From Spiroplasma alleghenense (GTDB lineage Bacteria; Bacillota_I; Bacilli_A; Mycoplasmatales; Mycoplasmataceae), in NCBI RefSeq assembly GCF_003363775.1, contig NZ_CP031376.1, positions 868,001 through 932,000 of the forward strand: a stretch of DNA of 64,000 nt. Reading direction: 5' to 3'. The position numbers and the translations under genes were made by a program. The notes beneath the pieces are model-generated. The model was not told the origin of the DNA and did not search any database. It saw only the letters and a list, made by a program, of their open reading frames with translations. Below, one piece after another: positions 55,551-64,000 of this stretch (positions within the stretch are counted from its first letter, which is position 1; each line of letters starts with the position of its first letter).

Positions 55551-56291
55551 GGCTATTATTGTGACCGTTTTTAAATTAAGTACCCTTTTCATTCCATAAT
55601 TGATGATAACTTTTATATCAATAAATCCAGCTTCTTTTAAAATGGCCTTAAATTCATCAACTCCAAATCAGTTTAGATTAAATTGTTGTCTTTGAGTCTC
55701 AACTAATTTCTCTTTATGAAAATCTTCATAAACTAATTCTGAAATAGTTTTTTGGTTAACTCAATCTATTTCCTTGGATATATTAGTCAACTTAATTGAA
55801 CGATTATCATCAATTTTATAATCAAAAGAATGTATTGTCCCTGCTTTAAAATTTGAAGGAAAAATTAAATCAATTATTACCTTTCCATTTTTAGTTAGAA
55901 TAGACTTAAATTTTTTTATAAGTTTAATTACTTTTTCACGTTCCTCAATTAGACAAATTGTTCCTGTTGGCATTAGTATTGCTTCATATTTTTTTTCAAA
56001 TTCTGTTTCCACCAAGTCACCCAACAAAAGTGTCGTATTTTCTTTATACTTTAATAAATTTATTTTGCAAATTTCTAACATCTCTTGAGAGTTATCAATT
56101 CCTTCAATATCAATTCCTTTTCTCAAAAAGGGGATCAACATTCTACCCGTTCCCACACCCGCCTCAAGAATTTGGCCGTTAATTTCTTTTATTTCTTCAT
56201 AATAAAATTCCAAGTCACCATCCACTGAATGACCAACCGGTTTTGTTAAGTCATAAATTAATCCACTTAAACTAGGATAATAATTTCCCAT
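55545..56291 (-). CDS. SAM-dependent methyltransferase
   Basis: A 248-aa class I methyltransferase. Motif I is ILEAGVGTGRMLIPF (residues near 41-55), motif II is GIDNSQEML, motif IV is AILMPTGTICLI. The C-terminal part has a helical and beta insertion. The substrate is unknown. It is transcribed with an upstream membrane protein (adjacent TAAATG). Confidence 0.88.
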
Positions 56292-56855
56292 TTAAGCCTC
56301 CAAAACCGCGCTTCTATTTGCAATGGATTTTGAGTTTTTAACTAATATATTTATGAATCGGCTTGAAAGGATGCCATCAATTGCGACAGAAACCGTCAAT
56401 GATGCGATAAAAACTACAACTCAATAGATTTCAACTTTACAGTTAATCAAAACTATAATTAATAGCAAGTATAATAAAGCTCTTAATGTCAAAGATGCAA
56501 TCAAGTAAGAAATTTTAAGGCGGTTCGCAGATATTTTTTCTGTTACCGAAGGTTCTAGTGGGTTTTTTTGAGTTTGTTCTTTAATTTTATTTTTAGGTTT
56601 TGGCTTAATTAAAGGTCAAAATGCCAAGGCAATAGGAATAGAAGCAAGCGCGCTAGAATATCTATTAATGGGGAATTCAACTGCGCTTTCAATTATGAAA
56701 GATAAAACAATTACAGCTCCAACAGTTAGACTAATTTCGAAAATAAGTTCATTTTTAATCAATAGAGCCTCAATAAGCAAAAAAATTACTAATAAAATAG
56801 TAATTAAAGATTTTAAAAATATTTGTATTCAATTCAGTGATTTTGTTAATTTCAT
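56292..56855 (-). CDS. Unknown membrane protein
   Basis: A 187-aa protein with four hydrophobic segments (about 12-31, 37-56, 64-84, 117-160 as one or two helices) and a basic, Pro/Lys-rich loop (KPKPKNKIKEQTQKN) between the third and fourth. Its stop is adjacent to the methyltransferase start. The ribosome-binding site is GGGG. No known family recognised. Confidence 0.7.
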
Positions 56856-56916
56856 TTTATCGCCCCTAATATTAAAAACATTATAGCATATTTAGGTATA
56901 TTAGGGTAATAGTTAT

Positions 56917-57576
56917 TTATTTAAGATCAGACTCTATGAATTTAACCAGCTCTTTGAGAGCCAATTTATATTTCTTCATTTTTGTGTTTAAAGTAGCTGT
57001 ACTAATAGGTTCATCAGGGTAAGGAACCAAAGTTTCATCTTTACTTATAATTGCCATTTGCATTGAGAATATCTCCGTTACAAATAGATTTTTGAAAATT
57101 TCTAAAATTTCATTAAGTATAGAAATATAACTTTTAGTTATTATTGAAATAACTTCATTTTCTCCACCTAGAGACTTTATTTTATTTAAAAATAATTCTT
57201 CAAGAATTGAATTGGTTTCCTTAATTTCATCGACTCCCTTATTTCACAAGCTTTCAATTTGAACTTCTGCCTTAGCAACTTGAGAATCTTTTAAATTTAA
57301 TTTTAAATCTTGAATAACAGATTTTGGAACTCCAAAACCAAAAACCATTTTATTGCCAAAGTAATTTAAAATAACTTCAACCCTTGCATTCTTTAAAAAA
57401 TCTTTTGTAATTTTTTTGATATCTTCTAAATCAGTTTTGTAACTATCATTTTTTTGATTTGTTACTACATTTTTTTTATCACGCTTCTTATTTTTTACTA
57501 TAAGAATTAGACTTATAGTCCCTATTAAAATTGCCGCTATTGCTATGGAAAGGACAATTCAATAAATTTCACTCAT
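56917..57576 (-). CDS. Single-pass membrane protein of unknown function
   Basis: A 219-aa protein with an N-terminal membrane helix (about residues 4-27), then a basic linker (KNKKRDKKN) and a predominantly helical, charged soluble domain. The orientation should place the soluble part in the cytoplasm by the positive-inside rule. AGAGGG precedes the start. No family recognised. Confidence 0.72.
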
Positions 57577-57639
57577 AATTTAATCCCTCTCTTATTTCAT
57601 AACTTTAAAATTATACATCAATTAATTTAAATCAAAAAA

Positions 57640-58683
57640 TTATTTAATAAGTTTATTAAATAATTTATCATATTCAACTAAATCTTCGCGGCGATTAATC
57701 AACTGATCATAGTTTTTGTCTGCAAGTTCTTTTTCGTGAACCAATTGAGAAAAAGATGATGAAGATTGGGACTCCATTTCTAAGTCATACTTTAATTTTG
57801 CGAAATTTGGTTCTGCAAATAAATTTTCGTCAATATTCAAGCAGTAACTTAAATATTTAACTTCTTGATTTCTATCAATTTTTTCAAGTAAAGATTTAAT
57901 ATCTGTAAATTTTTTAATTACGGATTTCATTAATCTGCAATTTTCCCTACGAAAAGTCAGAGCTTGCTTGAATAATTCCAACAACTCTGAATTGTACGAT
58001 TTTAAAACCTTATAGTTATTTGTAATTTTCTCTTCATTTTCTTGAATTCGACTTAAATTGTTTTTTAAACCAATAACATTTGCATCTCTCTTGGCAACCC
58101 TAACGTGTCTAAACTCAATATCTGTTTGATGAGCAAATTTTTGGTTGTCTTCTAGTAATAAGGAACTAAGATAGTCCAGTTCTTCAACCTTTTTTATTAT
58201 TTCTGTGATTTTGTCAGTATTTTTTGAAAATAAAGTCAAAGCTAGATTAATTTCATTATTTAAAATAATTACTGGATCAAACTTATCTCTTACTTTCAAA
58301 AGCGTTTCTTTGGTCTGTTCATCTAAATAAATACTTTTTAAAAGATTTTTTCTAATAGAAAAAGCTTCTAGTATTTTTAAACAGTTTTTTTCGTCTATGC
58401 TTCCTAATGGATTCTTTAGATTCTTTATTTTAACACTGGCAAAATTATTTTTTCTCAATGTTAAAGATTCTAATTTCTTACTAGAACGATTAAGAAAGTC
58501 AATAATTATTTTCTTATCATCTAAACTAGTCTTCTTGATGTTAACAAAACCAATAACATTTCCAACTCTATCATAATCAATTCCCAAAGGAATAAAGTAA
58601 GTTCTTGTAGGAATTTTTTTGGTAACCTGGTTAACGGTTACTTCATATGAATAGTTGATCTCAAATATTTCTCATGTTTTCAT
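57640..58683 (-). CDS. Unknown coiled-coil protein
   Basis: A 347-aa soluble protein with many helical, Lys/Leu/Glu-rich segments, likely coiled coils (about 110-160 and 190-300). The start is set at MKTWEIFEINYSYEV (58683) with a GGGG element upstream, so the gene is longer than the standard-code open frame from 58587. The Trp near residue 4 is TGA. It lies 30 bases behind ftsK, in the same operon. Confidence 0.72.
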
Positions 58684-58713
58684 TGAAATCCCCGCCCTCC
58701 TATTTTAATTAAA

Positions 58714-61700
58714 CTAATATTCCTCGTTGCTTATGAATACTTCTCTAGGTTTAGAGCCGTTTTGAGGTCCAATAATTCCATTTAATTCTAAGTCATCAAT
58801 AATTTTTGCAGCACGATTGTATCCAATACTAAAGCGACGTTGAATTAATGAAGTTGAAGCTTTTTGAATTTGAATTACATAGTCCTTGATTTCCTCGTAA
58901 AGGTCGTCATTTGAACCTCCCGCATAAGTATCATTATTTTCTTGAATATTCAAAAAATCTTCATCAAATATTTGTTGTTGTTGATTTGAAGCGTAATCTA
59001 CAATTCTTTCAATTTCTGAATCACTTAAAAACGCTCCTTGCGCTCTGGTTAAAGTTGAGCTACCTGGCGGCATATATAACAAGTCTCCTCGACCAATTAA
59101 CTTTTCTGCCCCAGTCGAATCTAAAATTGTTCTAGAATCAATTCCTGAAGAAACCGCAAAAGCAATTCTGGTTGGGATATTTGATTTAATAACTCCAGTT
59201 AGAACATCAGTTGAAGGTCTTTGAGTTGCTACAATTAGATGAATTCCAGCAGCTCTAGCCATTTGGGTTAGACGCATAATGCTATCTTCAACATCTTTTT
59301 TATTAGCTGTCATCATTAAGTCCGCTAATTCATCAATTACAATTACATAAAAAGGTAAACGATTTTTTTCATCTGTAATTTTGGCATTATAGCCCTCAAT
59401 ATTTTTAACACTCAATTCTGTAAACAAACTATAACGGCGTTCCATTTCATTAATGACTTTCTTTAAAGCATTATTAGCTTCGCGCATATCAGTTATAACT
59501 GGTGCTAGTAAATGAGGAAGGTTTGAATAAATTTGCAATTCAACTTTCTTTGGATCAATCATCAAAAATTTCACTTCGTGAGGCTTGCTTCTTAGTAGTA
59601 AAGAAGTAATAATTGTGTTTATCATAACTGATTTACCACTTCCTGTAGAACCAGCAACAAGTAAATGAGGCATTTTATCTAACTCAGCAAAAAGAAGCTC
59701 TCCAGTAACGTTTTTACCAATTGCAAATAACAGTTTTGAATTCATTTTTTGAATCGGAGTTTTTTCAATAACTCCACGTAAACGAACTAAGCTTGGAACA
59801 TCATTGGCAAGTTCAATTCCTACCAAAGCTTTACCTTCAATTGGTGCTTCTAAACGCACGTTTTGGCTTGCTAGGGCCAATTTTAAGTCGTTTTCAAGCG
59901 ATATAATGCTGTTAACCTTTGTTCCTGGAGCTGGTTGTAATTCAAACTTGGTTACAGTTGGACCGATATTCATATTAACAACTTTGGCATTAACGTTAAA
60001 TTGAGCTAATGCATTATTAATTGCTTCCGCTTTTGCGTGAGCCATTGCTTCATTTTTCTTAATATCTTCAAGGCTTGTCTTGTGTTCATCCAATAATGAA
60101 ATTGGTGGAATTTTATAACCCTTGTTAACAAAAATCTCTTTTTTTATTTGCTTAGTTTTATCTACTGAGATGCGGTTTGATGGAATTTGTGGATTATTCA
60201 AGAAGCTATTACTTACTAATCGAGTATTATTTCTTTGGGCAGCAATTTCAGCCATCGGACTTCTTGAATTGTGTTGTTTTGCCAATAGTTCTTCATAACT
60301 TTGACGTTCTTGTTTTTCACTTGAAATAAATTCCTCTAATGTAGATTGTCTTGGTTTGCTTGAATTTAAATTATCCAAACGGTCTTGCTGACTTGGAGAA
60401 ATTCTTTCTTTATTTGGATTATTTAGACTGCTAATTAGCTCTGTTGTTTTACCATTCGCCCCGAAAGGAGTAATCTTAGTTTCTTTTTCAAAAATTTCAC
60501 GAGCTTGTTTTGTTGAAATATTACCATAAATACTTGATTGCGGCATTTCGTATTTTTCTTCGCTAAGTCTTCTTGATTCATAAGATTCCATAGAAGGATT
60601 TTTAAATACAGAGTTTTGGTTATTAGAATAGACTTGATTTTGTTGCTCACGATTGGGTGAAAAATTATTTTCAAATTCTTGGAAGCTGTTTTCATAGAAA
60701 TTATCATTATTGTGCTGAATTGGTTTGTATCCACGAGCCCCTTTTTGTAAAAACACATCATCAACTTTTTGCATCTGAGTTAACTGATCATCATTTTGAT
60801 GAAAATCTAGTTGTGTGTTATAAAAACCACGACCCTGATTTTGATAAAGATCTTCTTGGCGATGTCTACGAAAACTTGGCAGTTCAATTGTAACATCACT
60901 TTCCTTAATTGACTCCAAAATCATTCGATCATTTAAACTTTCTCCTGGATTAAAGTCAAGAACGTCCATGTAACGGCGTTTTGAACTTGAGGCGCGATTA
61001 CCACTATTTTTTAACTGCAAAATACGCAAACTTCTACCACGACGCTTGCTTTTGGGTTTAAATAAATAGAATGGGTCACCTGTGAAAATTCAAATCATTG
61101 TGATGAAAAATACAAAAACCGCAATTATTAAACCACCAAAAATTGTAGTAAATCCAGCGATAGCAGCAATTAAGTTACCAAAAATACCTCCACCAGCTCA
61201 CAAAGTAAAGTAACTTTCTGGAGGAGAGATTAGTCAGGGATTAGAATTTTGATCATTTGCTGAGAAAACCGAATTTTCTTTTCAATTAGTAAAGTAACTA
61301 TTCATTACATCAGAAATAATTGATTTTGATCACCAATTCTTCACAACAAATAACTCAGATTCAGTTGATCAAGCCACAATTAACAAGATTGCAGAAATTA
61401 AAAAACAAGATGCCAAAATTGTGATTGTTACCATTAACAAGAAACGCTTTTTAAATTTATATTTTATTCCAAAATAAATCGAAATATCAAATGCAAAAAA
61501 AACAAAATAAATAACGTATTTAAATCAACCAAAAGGCAGAGTAAAAATGACATCGTCAAAAAACTGACCAACAACAGTTAGCCTTGCGATTGAAACAATA
61601 TTAAAAAAGAAAAGCAGTAAAGCCCCAATTATTCAACCAACCGAGTCCCCACGACGCTGCTTTTTGGAAACGCTAAATGCTCGAGTGCGGTCGTCATTTT

Positions 61701-61731
61701 GATCATCTAGCTCGCGTTCTCTATCCTTCAT
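58714..61731 (-). CDS. ftsK: DNA translocase FtsK/SpoIIIE
   Basis: A 1005-aa DNA translocase that moves chromosome ends during division. It has an N-terminal membrane part with four to five helices (about 30-225), a Gln/Asn-rich linker of 300 residues, then the motor domain: Walker A VAGSTGSGKSVMIN, Walker B VIVIDELADLMM, and PFYVIVID before it. The C-terminal gamma winged helix has FSIGYNRAAKIIDDLELNGIIG. The length is typical for the full form. AAGGTGG precedes the start. Confidence 0.96.
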
Positions 61732-61813
61732 ATTAAACCACCTTAATTTGTGCATATTTATTTAATTATTATACTAAATTCGCAAAGATAATTCAAAGAA
61801 CCATCAAAGAAAG

Positions 61814-61850
61814 AAAAATATCTTTTTAAAATAAATTTAAAAAGATATTT
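61814..61850 (-). terminator. Terminator of the lipoprotein gene at 61851
   Basis: AAATATCTTTTTAAA / TTTAAAAAGATATTT stem, T-rich minus-strand tail TTTTTCTTTC. Confidence 0.8.
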
Positions 61851-62510
61851 CTAGATATATGTAAATTCAAATTCTTGATTTGTATAGTGTAAACTTTCAC
61901 TATTTCCTTTAACTACTATTTTACCAACTTCGTCGTCTTCTGGTTGTTTGACAGAAACTATTTCTAAATTATTTGAGTTGCAAATTAGATGGTTATTGAA
62001 TCTTTTAATTCTGGCTAAAATCACTTCAGGTTTTTCTTTATCAGCTTCAAAGTCTTTCAAATATGGTTGAATAACAATGTCACTTAAATTCTTTTTCTCA
62101 TCCTTGAAAAGTTGGGTTTCAATGACTTCGGTGTGGTCTTCAAAATTTAGACTAGTTTGTTTGGCAACTAACCTAAAAATTACTTTATCACCAATTTTAA
62201 AACTAATATCTTTATCAGAAATAATATCATGATTTTCATTTAAATATTGAAATTCAAAGTCATCCTCTACTACTGGTAAATAAACATCGCTTTCAAAAGC
62301 TCTAGCAACATTTCATTCAAATACTTGCTGATCGGTTCCGTCTGTAGCCCCTTCCAAGATTCCGATTCGTGAAAATTCAGATGAACTATAGGCTTGTAAA
62401 TTGGTTTTATTAAAATCACGGTTGTGAGTTGGATCTCCACAACTAATAACACTAAGCGCACTAGTTGAAGTTACTCCTAATGTAAATAGGCTTATAAGTA
62501 ATTTCTTCAT
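61851..62510 (-). CDS. Small lipoprotein next to oppA
   Basis: A 219-aa lipoprotein. The signal peptide is MKKLLISLFTLGVTSTSAL with lipobox SVISC. The mature domain has beta-strand-like segments (VIQPYLKDF, EIVSVKQPED) and no recognised motif. The gene starts two bases after the oppA stop codon, so it is the last gene of the oligopeptide transport operon and may be a secondary surface factor. One Trp is TGA. Confidence 0.82.
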
Positions 62511-62512
62511 AA

Positions 62513-64000
62513 TTAGTTACCCCCCATTTTAGCTTCTAGTTTCAAAATTCGTTTTTGTTCTTCATAGCGAATTGCTAAAATATCACGTTCGCGTTGAGTT
62601 AACAAAAAAGGAGTCAGTTCAACAAAGTTAAAACGATATTTTGAACCTCCATATGGAGTTAAAGGTTGAGTAAATGGCTTTTTATAAGTTAATTTTACTT
62701 GGTAACTACCATTTGGTACATAAACTGGAATTAATAAATAATCACGATAAATTAAATTAAATTCTGCTTCTGCATATGCTTCATAACGAGTTTTTAAATC
62801 AGTTGAAATTTTATCTGCAGCGTTTAGTTTAGTAGAAAAGTCTGCATAACTATTCATTGTTTTGGTAGCTTCTGGATTTTGCTCTAAATATTTGTATTCC
62901 TCTTTGAAACCTTCAAAAACAACTGTATCTCCATTTTTTTTGAAATTTCCTGCACGATTAGTTCCAGTATAACCTTGTAAATCCCCACCAATTGCATAAG
63001 TATTTAAGTAAGTTGAGGGATCTGAATAATCTGGTGATCAACCTGAAATAACTAAATTTCAACCACCTTTTTTAAGAAGGGTTTGGTATTCTGTTACATC
63101 CACAGTAATATGTTTAACAATTTCAATTGGATTATTGTCAATTGAGTTAAAAGTGTCAATCATATTTTCTAAGTAAATATTTGAAGTTGTTGCTAAGTTA
63201 CCATTCATCAATGTTGGAATTTTAACTCTATCATTAATACCAACTGCCTTTAAATCTTTTCTAACTTGATTGAAAAGATTATCAAGAGTTATTTCTGGAT
63301 TTGTATCTTTAAATGAATTTTTTAAATTAGCTTCATTATGATAAAGCGCGTCGCTTCCATCAGCTAATAAGTCACTTGCAGAAGTCGTTTGACCTGATGA
63401 TTCAACATCTAAAGTGGCATTTAAAGCGTTTGGTTTCATTACTTGTTTTTCATATTGTTTTTCAACATAACTTGCATAATCTGTTCCATCTTCTTCAACA
63501 ACAAATTTACGAGCTGTATAAACGTTTCTTAAAAATGATGATGTTTTTCCTGAATCTAAGGCATCTGAAAAGTATTTAGCAAATAAGCTTCGATCTAAAA
63601 AGTTCGATAATGTCGCTCTAACAGATTTTGTTGTCATCGCCAAGTTTGCACGTCGAGATATTTCATCCCGACCAACATTGGCCATATTCATTGTGTAGTT
63701 AAAAGTTGTTGGGTCTGGTGAAGTTTCACTTGTAGCTCCTGCAAAGATCGGGTTTGCCGCATCTTTTCCAACATATTTATTTCAACCAGCTGAGTCAGTT
63801 GGGGCGATGATAGCTTCACTTGCATCTCCTGATTCAAAAAGCACCCTGTTACGACTAACATCTGCATTTTTTAAGTAAGTATATTCTAATTTGCTAACAT
63901 GGATATCACTTGAGTTAACGTAATTTGGGTTTTTCTTCAAAATTATTTGTGAAGTTGGTTCATAAACATCAACCAAATATGCTCCTGAATATCAAGGAAT
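62513..64000 (-). CDS. oppA: OppA-type extracellular substrate-binding protein, 5' end outside window
   Basis: The C-terminal part (about 495 aa visible) of a solute-binding protein family 5 lipoprotein. Landmarks are SGAYLVDVYEP followed by ILKKNPNY, a Trp-rich ISGWSPDYSDPSTYLNTYA and the late LIPVYVPNGSYQVKL. These recur in Mollicute OppA proteins, which bind oligopeptides outside the membrane for the OppBCDF importer. The start, the signal peptide and the first third are beyond the right edge. The C-terminus carries an extra charged tail (RDILAIRYEEQKRILKLEA). Confidence 0.88.

Overview
The window comes from a wall-less bacterium of the class Mollicutes, order Entomoplasmatales (Spiroplasma, Mesoplasma or Entomoplasma type). 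Nearly every gene is open only if TGA is read as tryptophan (genetic code 4), the DNA is strongly AT-rich, and lipoproteins with short lipobox signals are common. The gene set fits this group: pyruvate dehydrogenase, NADH oxidase, ScpA/ScpB, Prp with L27, ThiT and ispG. I cannot fix the genus; no fibril or MreB motility genes lie here. Almost all genes are on the minus strand. The exceptions are nox, a GNAT gene, ispG and an azoreductase gene.

Layout. 1-6101 (minus) is an operon lplA-pdhA-pdhB-pdhC-lpdA for lipoate attachment and pyruvate oxidation; pdhA has an unusual in-frame N-terminal repeat extension. nox (6247-7605, plus) re-oxidises NADH. 7817-13624 holds three paralogous lipoproteins of about 600 residues, two of them a recent tandem duplication. 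13684-16895 has two membrane proteins (one Pr6Pr-like, one resembling a dead YugP-type peptidase), a YebC regulator and a deoxynucleoside kinase. 16961-19944 is rluB-scpB-scpA plus a HEPN-like protein. 20072-23084 is guaB-guaA. 23225-25176 (plus) has a GNAT protein and ispG, convergent with an unknown protein, a LacX-like mutarotase, a membrane transporter and argS. 29814-36118 runs through an unknown coiled-coil membrane protein, pyrH-frr, a ThiT-like thiamine carrier, an unknown membrane protein and rpsB-tsf. 36330-41408 has pepV, an aldo/keto reductase, a J-domain membrane protein, rplU-prp-rpmA and nagB.

41478-49122 has a bacteriocin-like glycine-zipper peptide lacking a normal start codon, rsmI, greA, uvrC, a RavA/ViaA-like AAA+ and VWA pair, and proC. 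49137-53714 has an ABC protein whose ATP-binding motifs are eroded, its giant-loop permease, a lipoprotein and a small membrane protein. 53803-53938 is a strong candidate for an unassigned small RNA with its own promoter and terminator. It is followed by a degenerate HNH-like protein and an orphan transposase-type HTH protein. 54922-64000 has an azoreductase, a methyltransferase, three proteins of unknown role, FtsK, a lipoprotein and an OppA-type binding protein cut by the window edge.

Most promising for new biology: the bacteriocin-like gene with an ATC codon where ATG should be (41478-41747), the small RNA (53803-53938), the pdhA extension (4724-5146), the duplicated lipoproteins and the degenerate ABC system. 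All homology statements come from reading motifs, not from database searches.
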